The notes: a model not told the origin generated them from the sequence alone. A DNA stretch of 64,000 nucleotides from Methylobacterium sp. J-078 (GCF_022829285.1 NZ_JAKSYI010000108.1:62001-126000); one strand, 5' to 3'; counted from the first letter of the stretch, positions 17,562 through 26,386 are shown. Numbers and translations: made by a program.

Positions 17562-18232
17562 GGGGTTTCCCGCAAAAGGTATCCGATCCCGCGCACACCG
17601 TTGAGAATCAGGCCGCTGTCGGCGTCCGCGAGCTTGCGGCGCAGACGCGAGACCTGGGTGTCGAGGGCATTCGGCTGGACCTCGTCGTCGAGGCCGAACA
17701 CGGCCTCCATCAGGGCGTCGCGCTGGACCATGCGGCCCAGGCGACGCAGGAGCGCCTCCAGGACGAGCGTCTCACGCCGCGTCAGATCGAGGATCTCGCC
17801 ATCGATGCGGGCCTCGCGGTTGGCGAAGTCGAAGGCGAGCCGTCCGCTCCGTACCACCTCGGTCTGCAGGTTCGCGGGGCGGCGCAGCAGCGCGCGCAGC
17901 CGCGCCAGCAACTCTTCGAACGCGAAGGGCTTGGACAGGTAATCGTCCGCCCCGTGATCGAGGCCGGCGACCCGGTCGGCGATCTCGCTTCGAACCGTCA
18001 GCACGAGCACGGGCACCCGGCTCCCGCCCGCGCGCAGCTTCGGGATCAGGGACAATCCGTCACCATCGGGAAGCTGCCGGTCGAGGACGATGACGTCGTA
18101 GCCACAGGCTTCCGCCATCGCCTCCGCTTCCCCGAGGTCGGCCGCGCGATCGACGACGATGTCATGGCGCGACAGCACGGCGCGCAGGGCGGAGGCCATC
18201 TCCGGTTCGTCCTCGACCAACAGCATGCGCAT
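17558..18232 (-). CDS. OmpR/PhoB-type response regulator
   Basis: 224 residues. Receiver domain with acidic pair ED (positions 7-8), phospho-acceptor Asp51 (IVLDRQLPDGDG), Thr79 region VLVLTVRS and Lys101 (DDYLSKPFAFEE), followed by a winged-helix Trans_reg_C domain (DLTRRETLVLEALLRR...DTQVSRLRRKL). It is the partner of the kinase encoded immediately downstream. The intergenic region ahead of it carries a dyad that is a candidate binding site. The start at 18232 gives the standard MRMLLVEDE opening. Confidence 0.92.
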   Translation of the reverse strand: MRMLLVEDEPEMASALRAVLSRHDIVVDRAADLGEAEAMAEACGYDVIVLDRQLPDGDGLSLIPKLRAGGSRVPVLVLTVRSEIADRVAGLDHGADDYLSKPFAFEELLARLRALLRRPANLQTEVVRSGRLAFDFANREARIDGEILDLTRRETLVLEALLRRLGRMVQRDALMEAVFGLDDEVQPNALDTQVSRLRRKLADADSGLILNGVRGIGYLLRETP

Positions 18233-18337
18233 CGACGAACCTCGCGGGGCCCCCCGCGTCCTCTAGCCCGGGCCAACCCCGGAATCCTATCGCGCCTGTC
18301 TGTCGGCAGTCTTGCAGGACGGCCCGGACGTTCGAAT

Positions 18338-18365
18338 TTCGTGAAAAATTTTCCGCGGTCACGAA
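18338..18365. promoter_or_regulatory. TTCGTGA-N14-TCACGAA dyad between divergent genes
   Basis: A perfect 7-bp inverted repeat: TTCGTGA at 18338-18344 and TCACGAA at 18359-18365, with a 14-bp AT-rich then GC spacer. It lies about 105 bp upstream of the response-regulator start and about 95 bp upstream of the methyltransferase start. It could be an operator for the response regulator or another dimeric factor; OmpR-type proteins usually prefer direct repeats, so the assignment is uncertain. Confidence 0.45.
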
Positions 18366-18459
18366 CGACAGCTTCTCGACAGACAACCATGAGATCGTTT
18401 TGCCCTCGATAAAAGTAATAAAAACACAGTATCGAGCAGAAAAACGAAAGATGTATTAC

Positions 18460-19098
18460 ATGGAAATCTATAGAGAAACATTGGCTGCCGGCAGCCAGAC
18501 AGGCCGAAAAGGCTTGGGTGGCAAGCTCTCCGACCTGCTACCCTTCCTGCGGGAATTCGTGCGCGACCCTCGGGGCGTTGCCTCCATCGCCCCGTCCGGA
18601 CGTGCGCTCGCCTCTCTGATCACGCAGGAGATCTCGTTCCGGACCGGTCCGGTCATCGAGCTCGGCCCGGGCACCGGTGCGATCACGCATGCCTTGATCG
18701 CGCGGGGCGTCCGCGAGCGGGACCTGACGCTCGTCGAGTACGGCTCGGACTTCGCCCGCCTGCTGCAGATGCGTTTCCCGCAGGCACGGGTGTTGTGGAT
18801 GGACGCGGCGGCCCTCGATCGGCACGTGCTCTTCCCGAACGGGTCGGTCGGAGCGGTCGTCTGCGGTCTGGGCCTGCTGAACATGGACGAACGCAAGGTC
18901 GCCGCGATCCTACACGGAGCCTTCCGATACCTGCGGCCGGACGGGGCGTTCTTCCTCTACACGTACGGCAAGCGCTGTTCGGTGCCGGAGCCGCTGCTCG
19001 ATGCGCTCGGCCTGCAGGCGACCCGCATCGGACGGACGATCCGGAACATCCCACCGGCCGGCGTCTACCGGCTCTCGCGCCGTCCGTTCGCGGGCTGA
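18460..19098 (+). CDS. pmtA: PmtA-like phospholipid N-methyltransferase
   Basis: 212 residues from ATG 18460, chosen because GAAAG lies nine bases upstream; ATG 18451 and TTG 18400 are alternatives. SAM-binding motif I is VIELGPGTGAITHALI (about 65-80). The continuing LTLVEYGSDFARLLQMRFPQ, VLWMDAA, GAVVCGLGLLNM and AFRYLRPDGAFFLYTYG follow the rhizobial PmtA pattern. Rhizobial-type PmtA methylates phosphatidylethanolamine stepwise to phosphatidylcholine at the membrane surface. The leader and first codons are noticeably AT-rich relative to the rest. It is followed 5 bp later by a DedA-like gene. Confidence 0.78.
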   Translation: MEIYRETLAAGSQTGRKGLGGKLSDLLPFLREFVRDPRGVASIAPSGRALASLITQEISFRTGPVIELGPGTGAITHALIARGVRERDLTLVEYGSDFARLLQMRFPQARVLWMDAAALDRHVLFPNGSVGAVVCGLGLLNMDERKVAAILHGAFRYLRPDGAFFLYTYGKRCSVPEPLLDALGLQATRIGRTIRNIPPAGVYRLSRRPFAG

Positions 19099-19103
19099 CG
19101 GTC

Positions 19104-19748
19104 ATGGAACCCTCGGCGCTTCTCCCGCTCTTCGTGAATCTCGGTGTCCCGGGATTCTTCGCGGCCGCATTCGCGGAAAAGTTCATCCCGATCGTTCCGT
19201 CCTACATCATGCTGATGCTGTTCGGGATGAGCGTGGCGGACGACATCACCCTCCTGTCCGCCATCCTCGCGACCGGGGCGGGGTCGCTGGCCGCCTCCCT
19301 CTGCTGGTACGGGATCGGGCGCGGCCTCGGCGAACGGCGCGTCGAATGCGCGGTCGCGCGATACGGCAGATACGTGCTGTTCGGGCTGCCGACCTACGTC
19401 AGGCTCGCCGAAGCCTACCGCCGCAATCGCTTCTGGGTGACGCTGGTCGGGCAGACGGTCCCGGTCGCGCGAATCTACCTGGCCCTGCCGGCCGGCGTGC
19501 TCCGGCTGCGCCCGGCCTCGTTCGCCACCGCCGCCGGTACCGGCATCCTCGTCTGGAACACGCCGTTCCTGGTCTTGGGCCACGCCCTGCGCGAGACGGG
19601 CGCCGACCCGCTCGAACTCGGCTTCCGGGTTTCGATCGCGCTCGTCACCGCCGAGATCGGCCTCGTCGCGGGCACCAAGCTGCTCCATCGTCGCCGGCGT
19701 GCGTCCCTGGACGCCGCGGCACGCGCCGTCTCGCAGGAGGCGCGTTAG
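19104..19748 (+). CDS. DedA/VTT-family membrane protein
   Basis: 214 residues beginning five bases after the methyltransferase stop. GFFAAAFAEKFIPIVPSYIM (ExxxPxxPxE-like region), SLAASLCWYGIGRGLGERRV and the RNRFWVTLVGQTVPVARIYL/ALPAGVLRL block match the DedA/SNARE-associated (VTT) fold. DedA proteins include flippases for undecaprenyl phosphate and phosphatidylethanolamine (family knowledge). Pairing with PmtA therefore suggests linked handling of phospholipids. The usual cytoplasmic Arg in the GRxxPxxR motif appears here as GQTVPVARIYLALPAG, with Arg kept. Confidence 0.78.
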   Translation: MEPSALLPLFVNLGVPGFFAAAFAEKFIPIVPSYIMLMLFGMSVADDITLLSAILATGAGSLAASLCWYGIGRGLGERRVECAVARYGRYVLFGLPTYVRLAEAYRRNRFWVTLVGQTVPVARIYLALPAGVLRLRPASFATAAGTGILVWNTPFLVLGHALRETGADPLELGFRVSIALVTAEIGLVAGTKLLHRRRRASLDAAARAVSQEAR

Positions 19749-20060
19749 AGTGCCTCACGAAACGCCCGACCGCGACGGGTCTCGCCTTCGCCAGGCCGGT
19801 GCAGCGGGCGTCTTGTGAGAGACATCAAGGCGGTGTGGACAGTTGGGGTTCGCAGGGTGGCCTGGGGGTGATTCAAGTCGGGCTCCCGGAGGCTGGGCTC
19901 GGGTGTTTTGGATCGTCCGGTCTCGAGTGGCGAGCTGTGGGACCGCGCGGCGCCGCTCATGACCCCCTCCGACCCTGCGGCGCTCCGACCCCCTGGGTTG
20001 ACGGGAGCGCGCGCGCCGGGCTTCGGTCGCGGCAGGTCCATCCCTCGCCCACCGGTGCCG
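19749..20060. other. intergenic region, nothing convincing
   Basis: 312 bp upstream of the metC-like gene. I looked for a SAM-II or SAM-I riboswitch because of the methionine-related gene downstream. The local GGTGATTCAAG resembles part of SAM-II, but the rest of the conserved core is absent. No coding frame is convincing. Confidence 0.45.
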
Positions 20061-21248
20061 ATGTCGAACACGCCCCCCCGCGATCCCGCCCGCTTCGGGG
20101 CGAGCACCCGCCTCGTTCATGCGGGACGCGACCCCTCCGCCCAGCACGGCTTCGTCAACACGCCGATCTATCGCGGCTCGACGGTGCTGTTCCCGACCTA
20201 CGACGACCTCCAGCACCGGCGCGGGCGCTACGATTACGGCACCTCCGGCACGCCGACGACGGATTCCCTCACGAGCGCCTGGAGCGAACTCGCGGGGGCC
20301 GCCGGCACCGTGCTGACGCCGTCGGGCCTCGCGGCGCTCACCGTGGCGCTGATGGCGGTGGTCTCGGCCGGCGACCACCTGCTGATCAGCGATTCCGCCT
20401 ACCGCCCGACCCGCATCTTCTGCGACGGCGTCCTGAAACGGTTCGGGGTGGAGGTCGAGTACTACGATCCCCTGGTCGGCGCCGGCATCGCCGACCTGAT
20501 GCGCGACACCACGAAGGCCGTGCTCGTGGAGGCGCCGGGTTCGCAGAGCTTCGAGATGCAGGACGTGCCGGCGATTGCCGAGATCGTCCACGCGCGGGGC
20601 GCGGCGGTGATCATGGACAACACCTGGGCGACGCCGCTCCTGTTCCCGCCCCATGCGCGGGGCGTCGACATCGCGGTCGAGGCCGGGACCAAGTACCTCT
20701 CGGGCGGCTCGGACCTGCTCCTCGGCCTGACCTCTGCGAACGCGACATACTGGCCGGCTCTGCACCGGACCTTCGAGCACTTCGCCATGTGCCCCGGCCC
20801 GGAGGACGTGTTCCTGGCCCTGCGGGGCCTGCGCACCATGGCGTTACGCCTGCGCGAGCACGGGGCGCAGGGGCTCGCCATGGCGCAGTGGCTCCAGGCC
20901 CGGCCGGAGGTGGCCCGCGTGCTCCATCCGGCCCTGCCCGACGATCCCGGCCACGCGATCTGGCGCCGCGACTTCTCCGGCGCCTCGGGGCTGTTCGGCG
21001 TCATCCTGAAGCCCGTCCCGGAGCGCGCCGTGGCGGCGATGCTCGACGGCCTCGAACTGTTCGGGATGGGCTTTTCCTGGGGCGGCTTCGAGAGCCTCGT
21101 GATCCCGTTCGACTGCACGAAGTACCGCACCGCCACCCGCTGGAATCCCGGCGGCCCGGGCTTACGGTTCCACATCGGGCTGGAGGATGTGTCGGACCTG
21201 CAGGCGGACCTCGACGCGGGGTTCGCGCGGCTGCGCGCCGCCGCCTGA
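20061..21248 (+). CDS. metC: cystathionine beta-lyase-type PLP enzyme
   Basis: 395 residues from ATG 20061; a longer frame to 19908 has no homology. STRLVHAGRDPSAQHGFVNT, the aromatic block RYDYGTSGTPTTDSL, AVIMDNTWATPLLFPP and the PLP lysine in VEAGTKYLSGGSDLLLG identify the Cys/Met-metabolism PLP family. GMGFSWGGFESLVIPF places it with bacterial MetC (cystathionine to homocysteine, pyruvate and ammonia, or cysteine desulfhydration). No other methionine gene adjoins it. It is convergent with the PPOX gene downstream. Confidence 0.88.
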   Translation: MSNTPPRDPARFGASTRLVHAGRDPSAQHGFVNTPIYRGSTVLFPTYDDLQHRRGRYDYGTSGTPTTDSLTSAWSELAGAAGTVLTPSGLAALTVALMAVVSAGDHLLISDSAYRPTRIFCDGVLKRFGVEVEYYDPLVGAGIADLMRDTTKAVLVEAPGSQSFEMQDVPAIAEIVHARGAAVIMDNTWATPLLFPPHARGVDIAVEAGTKYLSGGSDLLLGLTSANATYWPALHRTFEHFAMCPGPEDVFLALRGLRTMALRLREHGAQGLAMAQWLQARPEVARVLHPALPDDPGHAIWRRDFSGASGLFGVILKPVPERAVAAMLDGLELFGMGFSWGGFESLVIPFDCTKYRTATRWNPGGPGLRFHIGLEDVSDLQADLDAGFARLRAAA

Positions 21249-21261
21249 GCGCCGGGCGTCG

Positions 21262-21855
21262 TCAGGGCGCCAGCCAAGCTCCGCGCCAGCCGTCGGCCCG
21301 CTCCCAGGCGGCCCGGCGGTGGCCGCGCCGGTCGAGGTAGAGGAATTCGAGGCGGGCCACCGCCACCACCACGGCGCAGAAGTTCGGCCGCCCGAGGGTC
21401 AGCGCGGTCTCGGCATCCGGCAGGGTGTAGGCGTCGCCGGCGGATAAGCGCGCGCCGGGGGCGGGGTCGGCACCGTAGCAGACCCGGCTCATCGCCATCG
21501 AGCCGGCCCAGGCGGTTTCCGCCAGGGCGTCGTCGGTGTGGAGCGTCGCCGGGCCGGAGGCGCGGATCTGGATCTTCGTCGCGGAATCGTAGCCGTGCAG
21601 GGCCGCGACCCCGGAGGTCGCGATCTCGGCCGCCTTGTCCGAGCGGCGGTCGCAGTGGAAGCGTAAGGCTCCGGCCGCGGAGTCGGCGTCCCGCAGCACG
21701 ACGGTGCGCACCTGCGGGTGGCCGCAGGCATCCACGGTGGCCAGGGCCGGCATGTGGAAGGCGTTCCGGCGGAGACGCGGCCCGTCCTCCAGCAGCCGCC
21801 AGACCTCGGCGAAAGCCGCGCCGAGGTCGTCGTGGAAGGGCGGCAGCGGCGTCAT
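21262..21855 (-). CDS. pyridoxamine 5'-phosphate oxidase-family flavoprotein
   Basis: 197 residues from ATG 21855, overlapping the stop of the LAB_N gene by 4 bp. PALATVDACGHPQVRTVVLR and FHCDRRSDKAAEI, followed by GYDSATKIQIRASG, form the split-barrel FMN-binding fold (Alr4036-like PPOX proteins). The C-terminal NFCAVVVAVARLEFLYLDRR...RAAWERADG is consistent. True PdxH would end in the RLAP motif; this one ends WRGAWLAP, so a PNPOx-related oxidase of unknown substrate is the safer call. It is the last gene of the glycosylation cluster. Confidence 0.78.
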   Translation of the reverse strand: MTPLPPFHDDLGAAFAEVWRLLEDGPRLRRNAFHMPALATVDACGHPQVRTVVLRDADSAAGALRFHCDRRSDKAAEIATSGVAALHGYDSATKIQIRASGPATLHTDDALAETAWAGSMAMSRVCYGADPAPGARLSAGDAYTLPDAETALTLGRPNFCAVVVAVARLEFLYLDRRGHRRAAWERADGWRGAWLAP

Positions 21856-22193
21856 CGCGCCGGGGCGGCCGCCCGGGCGGCGCGGCGCTCGCGCAGGATC
21901 AGGGCGACGTTGCGCAGGTAGATGAAGGTCGACAGCGCCTGCCCGAAGATGATCACCGGCTCGCGCCGCACGAGGCCGTAGACCAGGGTCATCAGGCCGC
22001 CCGCGATGGAGAGGAACCAGAAGGCAAGGGGCATCACGCTCCGGCCGGCCCGCTCGGAGGCGAGCCACTGCACCACGAAGCGGGCGCCGAACACCGCCTG
22101 CGCCAGGATGCCGAAGACCAGCCAGGCATCGAAACGGGTGACGAAGACGTCGTAGACGTAGCCGCGCACGTCCTCGGCGAGCTGGATCAGCAT
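21852..22193 (-). CDS. lipid A biosynthesis N-terminal-domain (LAB_N) membrane protein
   Basis: 113 residues, three membrane segments. FDAWLVFGILAQAVFGARFV, VQWLASERAGRSVMPLAFWF and SIAGGLMTLVYGLVRREPVI, then FGQALSTFIYLRN, match the stand-alone LAB_N family, a 100-residue relative of the N-terminal part of some LpxB proteins. It is placed 3 bp after the GT2 gene and coupled to the PPOX gene, so the group is one operon. Its neighbours suggest a helper for lipid-linked sugar transfer, similar to the small proteins that accompany ArnC/ArnT; this is inference. Confidence 0.85.
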   Translation of the reverse strand: MLIQLAEDVRGYVYDVFVTRFDAWLVFGILAQAVFGARFVVQWLASERAGRSVMPLAFWFLSIAGGLMTLVYGLVRREPVIIFGQALSTFIYLRNVALILRERRAARAAAPAR

Positions 22194-22196
22194 GGT

Positions 22197-22922
22197 TCAG
22201 GCTCCCGTCACGTCCGTGACCCGCGGCGTCACCCGCTTGCGCCGGATCAGCCACCACACGCCGGCGAGATCCAGGAGCCCGACCCAGAGCCGGTCGAACA
22301 GGCCGTATTTCGAGGTGCCAGTGAAGCGCGGCCGGTCGACGACGTCGCGGTGGACCACGCCGAAGCCCTCGCGGGCGACCAGCGCCGGCATGAAGCGGTG
22401 CTGCCCGTCGAAGAACGGGAGCGTGTGGTAGACGTCCCGGCGCACGAGCTTGTAGCCGCAGCCGGTGTCGCGGGTGGCGTCCTTGAGGATGCGCACCCGG
22501 ACCCCGTTGGCGATGCGCGACTGAAGGCTCTTGAGCCGTCCGTCCTTGCGCCCGACGCGCTGGCCTTGCGCGAGGCCGGTGCGCGGCCCGCCCGCCTCGA
22601 TGGCCTCGAGCAGGGGCGCCAGGAAGGCCGGGTCGTTCTGGCCGTCGCCGTCCATCAGGGCGCAGACGGGCGCGCGGGCCACCGCGATGCCGCTGCGGAT
22701 GCCGGCGGCCTTGCCGGCGGTGCGGTCGTGGGCGAGCACCCGCAGCCAGGGCCGCCCGACGCGGGCTGCCGCGAGTGCCTCGGCGGTGCCGTCGGTGGAG
22801 CCGTCGTCGACGTAGATCACCTCGAAGGGTGCGAGCGGCGCGCAGGCGGTCTCGAGTTCGGCGACGAGGCTCGCGATGTTGCCGGCCTCGTTCTTCACCG
22901 GGATGATCACGGAGAGGCGCAT
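22197..22922 (-). CDS. family 2 glycosyltransferase (dolichol-phosphate-mannose synthase/ArnC-like)
   Basis: 241 residues. MRLSVIIPVKNEAGNIASLV, VIYVDDGSTDGTAEAL and PVCALMDGDGQNDPAFL are the GT2 nucleotide- and metal-binding blocks, and RDTGCGYKLVRRDVYHTLPF with HRFMPALVAREGFGV matches the DPMS/ArnC branch. There is no large C-terminal membrane domain, only a hydrophobic stretch near LFDRLWVGLLDLAGVWWLI. It probably charges undecaprenyl phosphate with a sugar that the adjacent GT39 enzyme transfers. The start is 20 bp after the GT39 stop. Confidence 0.88.
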   Translation of the reverse strand: MRLSVIIPVKNEAGNIASLVAELETACAPLAPFEVIYVDDGSTDGTAEALAAARVGRPWLRVLAHDRTAGKAAGIRSGIAVARAPVCALMDGDGQNDPAFLAPLLEAIEAGGPRTGLAQGQRVGRKDGRLKSLQSRIANGVRVRILKDATRDTGCGYKLVRRDVYHTLPFFDGQHRFMPALVAREGFGVVHRDVVDRPRFTGTSKYGLFDRLWVGLLDLAGVWWLIRRKRVTPRVTDVTGA

Positions 22923-22942
22923 GGGTGCTGGATCCGAGGAGG

Positions 22943-24664
22943 TCAGGGCATCGCCGCGTAGGCCGAGAGATCGACCCGGCGGCCGCCGTTGATGTTGAAG
23001 CCCGAGACTGCGCCGACCCGGTTCGGCACCAGCCCGGCGGCCCCGGCGGCGGCCTCGAACGCAGTCGCGAACCGGCCCTCCACGTAGACGAGGCGGCAGC
23101 CTTCGCCCTTGAGGAAATCGACGGCTTCCGGGCCGGTGCCGAGCATGGCGAGGTCGGTGCCGATCAGGAAGACGAAGCTCGGCTCGCGGTAGCCGAGGCT
23201 GGCCACGCGCGGATGCGGGCAGGGCAGCGCGTCGCGGATCGCCGCGAGGCGGGGCGAGACCTTGAGGGCGGCGATGACCGGCTGGGTCAGGCCGAACACG
23301 GCGGGCGAGAGCAGCATCGCCGCCAGGATGCCGAAGCCGAGGGCGCGCTCGGGCAGGCCGCGGGCGAAGGCGCGCCAGGCCAGGGCCGACACGGCGCTGG
23401 CAGCCAGCAGCAGGGGCAGGCCGGCCCAGGGCAGGGTGCGGTCGTAGGCGAAGGCGAAGGCCGAGAGGCCGAGGGTGAGGCCGACCGGGATCAGCACCAC
23501 GAGCCCGGCGGTGAGCCGCGCGCCCCGGCGCTCGGGATGAAGCGCCCCGGCGGCGAGCGCCCGCAGGGTGAGGATGGCGATGGCCGGCATCAGCGGCAGT
23601 ACGTAGTGGGGCAGCTTGGTCGGCACGATCTCGAACAGGATCCAGGTCGGCACGATCCAGGCGAGGAGGAAGGCGATGGCCGGATCGCGCCGGTGGCCCC
23701 AGGCGAAGGAGGCGCTGAGCGCCGCGAAGGCGGCCCCCGGCCAGAACGTGCCGAAGAACGCCACGAGGTAGGCGCCGGGCGGGGCGAAATGCTTCTCCGA
23801 GCCGCCCTGCACCTTGCTCAGCATGTCGTGGCCCACCGCCTCCCCGTAGAAGGCGCCGCCGCTCTTCCAGGTGATGGCCGCGAACCAGGGCGCCACGATC
23901 ATCAGGGTGAGGGGCAGGCCGAGGCCGGGCCGCAGGGCCCCGAGCCAGCGGCCGGACCCCGACCGGACAGAAAGCACCAGGGCCGGCAGGCCGCAGAACA
24001 GCGGCACCATCGGGCCCTTGATCAGGATGCCGAGGGCGAGGCCGAGCCAGAAGGCCAACACCGTGACGGTGTCGAGGCGCCCGGGACCGGCGTCGCGCCG
24101 GAGCCAGGCCCGGGCGAGGCCGCCAAAGGTCGCCACGGCGCAGGCGCAGAGGAGCGCGTCGGTCTTGGCGAGCCGCGCCTCGGCCGAGAGCACGACGCAG
24201 GCCCCGAACAGGGCGGCGGCGAGGAAGGCCCCCCGCCGCGGCAGGAAGACCAGGGCCGACCAGTAGGTGAGGAGGACCGCCCCGATGGCGCCCAGCAGGG
24301 AGGGGATGCGGTAGAGGCCGATCGTGGTGCGGGCGTTCGGCACGCCGATGGCCTCGGCGGCGCCGACCACGGCGGCCTGGGCCCAGTAGATGCCCACGGG
24401 CTTCTTGTGCCGGGCCTCTCCTTGGAAGCGGATGTCGACGAGGTCGCCGGTCTCCAGCATCTGCTTGGAGGCCTGTGCGAAGCGCGGCTCGTCCCGGTCC
24501 ATCGGCTGGAGCGAGGCGATGCCGGGCAGGAAGCAGACGAGGCAGAGGGCCACCAGAAGGGCGCAGGCCCAGGCATGGCTCCGGGTGGCGGCGGACAGGA
24601 GGGTGTCCGGGAACGCGAAGGCGTCGCCGCGAGCCGGGCGGGGCACGGTGGCGCGGTCGATCAT
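22943..24664 (-). CDS. GT39/ArnT-like integral membrane glycosyltransferase
   Basis: 573 residues with about eleven or twelve membrane helices. The first periplasmic loop has DRDEPRFAQASKQMLETGDL, the conserved Asp-Glu-Pro-Arg segment that carries the catalytic Asp of the GT-C family, and the downstream block RFQGEARHKKPVGIYWAQ is typical of ArnT. It would move a sugar from a polyprenyl-phosphate donor onto lipid A or another periplasmic acceptor. It is the first gene of a leftward unit GT39-GT2-LAB_N-PPOX. The acceptor is not determinable here. Confidence 0.88.
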   Translation of the reverse strand: MIDRATVPRPARGDAFAFPDTLLSAATRSHAWACALLVALCLVCFLPGIASLQPMDRDEPRFAQASKQMLETGDLVDIRFQGEARHKKPVGIYWAQAAVVGAAEAIGVPNARTTIGLYRIPSLLGAIGAVLLTYWSALVFLPRRGAFLAAALFGACVVLSAEARLAKTDALLCACAVATFGGLARAWLRRDAGPGRLDTVTVLAFWLGLALGILIKGPMVPLFCGLPALVLSVRSGSGRWLGALRPGLGLPLTLMIVAPWFAAITWKSGGAFYGEAVGHDMLSKVQGGSEKHFAPPGAYLVAFFGTFWPGAAFAALSASFAWGHRRDPAIAFLLAWIVPTWILFEIVPTKLPHYVLPLMPAIAILTLRALAAGALHPERRGARLTAGLVVLIPVGLTLGLSAFAFAYDRTLPWAGLPLLLAASAVSALAWRAFARGLPERALGFGILAAMLLSPAVFGLTQPVIAALKVSPRLAAIRDALPCPHPRVASLGYREPSFVFLIGTDLAMLGTGPEAVDFLKGEGCRLVYVEGRFATAFEAAAGAAGLVPNRVGAVSGFNINGGRRVDLSAYAAMP

Positions 24665-24941
24665 GCGGGGGGATGGGCCGTCAGGGGGGACATACGCGGC
24701 TCCGGACCGGCACGCGGCCCCAGAAACCGGTCGAAGATTCCGGTCGATGCCGCGAGGCCGGCGGTGTCGATGATGCGGCCCGGAATGTCAAATCGCGCCG
24801 CCGCCGCCCTGTCCCGCGCGGGAGCCTGCGAGCCGAAGGGGCTCCCGACGATCCGCCGGCCCTGGGGAACAGGGCCGGACCGTCTCCGTTGTCACCCCGT
24901 CGCGGCACCGGCCGCCGACGTGAGATTGAGGGATATTCGTT

Positions 24942-25355
24942 ATGAGCCTCCTCGGCAGCATCGTCAGCAAGATCCTCCATCCCTTCGGCGGCGGAGATGC
25001 CCAGGCCAAGCCCTCGGAGGCGAACGCACAGCCCTCCGCCGGCGGCTCGGATGCCCCCGCCTCGACCCCGACCAGCACCGGCGCCCCGGCCGGCGGCCCC
25101 GTCGACGTCGAGGAGGTGCTCAACGGAATGGCGGCGAAGAATTCCCAGACCCTGAACTGGCGGACCTCGATCGTCGACCTGATGAAGCTCCTCGACCTCG
25201 ATTCGAGCCTCAGCGCCCGCAAGCAGCTCGCCGACGAGCTGCACTACACCGGCGACAAGGAGGACTCGGCCACGATGAACGTCTGGCTGCACAAGCAGGT
25301 CATCAAGAAGCTCGAGGAGAACGGCGGCAAGGTCCCGGCCGACCTCAAGGATTGA
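24942..25355 (+). CDS. DUF3597 domain protein
   Basis: 137 residues. The N-terminus MSLLGSIVSKILHPFGG is amphipathic, followed by an Ala/Pro/Ser linker (about 22-55) and a folded C-terminal domain from VDVEEVLNGMAAKNSQTLNW to WLHKQVIKKLEENGGKVPAD. This is the DUF3597 arrangement, related to the CbiX-like/LysM-flanked small proteins of unknown function. A GAGGGA ribosome-binding site sits nine bases before ATG 24942. A strong terminator follows, so it is probably monocistronic. Confidence 0.85.
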   Translation: MSLLGSIVSKILHPFGGGDAQAKPSEANAQPSAGGSDAPASTPTSTGAPAGGPVDVEEVLNGMAAKNSQTLNWRTSIVDLMKLLDLDSSLSARKQLADELHYTGDKEDSATMNVWLHKQVIKKLEENGGKVPADLKD

Positions 25356-25376
25356 TCTTCTTTTTTCGGACTATTC

Positions 25377-25437
25377 GGCGCGGCCTGTTTCAAAGGCCGT
25401 GCCGCCGGGGCAGGGGGCGCATGCTCCCTGCCTTTTT
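25377..25437 (+). terminator. hairpin plus rho-independent terminator after DUF3597 gene
   Basis: Two hairpins follow the stop codon. The first is GGCGCGGCCT at 25377-25386 pairing with AGGCCGTGCC at 25394-25403. The second is GGCAGGG at 25409-25415 pairing with CCCTGCC at 25426-25432, followed immediately by TTTTT (25433-25437). The second has the canonical form for rightward termination. Confidence 0.75.
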
Positions 25438-25480
25438 CATTTCGGCGCGCGCTCCAGACCGACGGCGCGGGACCCCGCCG

Positions 25481-26386
25481 TCAGCCCTCCAGCCGCTGCC
25501 CCAGGCGGCCGGCCAGATCCTGGATGAACTGGAACGCGGTGCGGCCCGAGCGCGAGCCGCGGGTGGTCGCCCATTCCAGCGCCTCGGCCCGGATGCGGTC
25601 GGGCTCGGCCTCGAGGCCGTGGCGCGCCACGTAGGCGCGGATCATCGCCAGGTACTCGTCCTGGCTGCACTTGTGGAAGCCAAGCCAGAGGCCGAAGCGG
25701 TCGGACAGCGAGACCTTCTCCTCCACCGCCTCGCCGGGATTGATCGCCGTGGAGCGCTCGTTCTCCACCATGTCCCGGGCGAGCAGGTGGCGCCGGTTCG
25801 AGGTGGCGTAGAACAGCACGTTCTCGGGCCGTCCCTCGATGCCGCCGTCCAGCGCCGTCTTCAGGGACTTGTACGAGGTGTCGTCGCCGTCGAAGGAGAG
25901 GTCGTCGCAGAAGACGATCCAGCGATGGGCGTCGCCCCGCAGCGTCGCCATCAGGTCGGGCAGGGCCTCGATGTCCTCGCGATGGATCTCCACGAGCTTC
26001 AGCGGGAGGGTACCGGGTGCCCGCGCAGCGTTGATCTCCGCATGCGCCGCCTTGACCAGCGAGGACTTGCCCATGCCCCGCGCGCCCCACAGGAGCGCGT
26101 TGTTGGCCGGCAGGCCGTCGGCGAAGCGCTGGGTGTTCTCGACCAGGGTGTCGCGGGCCCGGTCGATCCCGGTGAGGAGGCCGATCGCCACCCGGTTGAC
26201 GCGTGGCACCGGGATCAGCCGGCGCTCCGGCCCCCACAGGAAGGCGTCAGCCGCATTCAGGTCGACGGGGGCACGCGGGGCGGGAGCGGCGCGCTCCAGG
26301 GCGGCGGCGATCCGCTCCAGCACAGGCAGGAACGCCGCGAGGGTGGCCGGATCGACGGCCGGGTCGGCGGGGGGCGTGGCGGTCAT
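25481..26386 (-). CDS. DUF815 AAA ATPase
   Basis: 301 residues. ALLWGARGMGKSSLVKAAHA is the Walker A loop, RWIVFCDDLSFDGDDTSYKS the Walker B region and VLFYATSNRRHLLARDMVEN the sensor segment; LSDRFGLWLGFHKCSQDEYL is diagnostic of DUF815, a family close to DnaA/IstB-type AAA proteins. No function is established. It faces away from the yajC-secDF operon, sharing the 258-bp upstream region. The start at 26386 is followed by about 50 variable residues, normal for the family. Confidence 0.87.
   Translation of the reverse strand: MTATPPADPAVDPATLAAFLPVLERIAAALERAAPAPRAPVDLNAADAFLWGPERRLIPVPRVNRVAIGLLTGIDRARDTLVENTQRFADGLPANNALLWGARGMGKSSLVKAAHAEINAARAPGTLPLKLVEIHREDIEALPDLMATLRGDAHRWIVFCDDLSFDGDDTSYKSLKTALDGGIEGRPENVLFYATSNRRHLLARDMVENERSTAINPGEAVEEKVSLSDRFGLWLGFHKCSQDEYLAMIRAYVARHGLEAEPDRIRAEALEWATTRGSRSGRTAFQFIQDLAGRLGQRLEG

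Noticed and set aside
19860-19900. Possible SAM-II riboswitch upstream of metC
   Set aside because: Only a GGTGATT-like fragment is present; the pseudoknot partner and conserved terminal TTAA region are absent.
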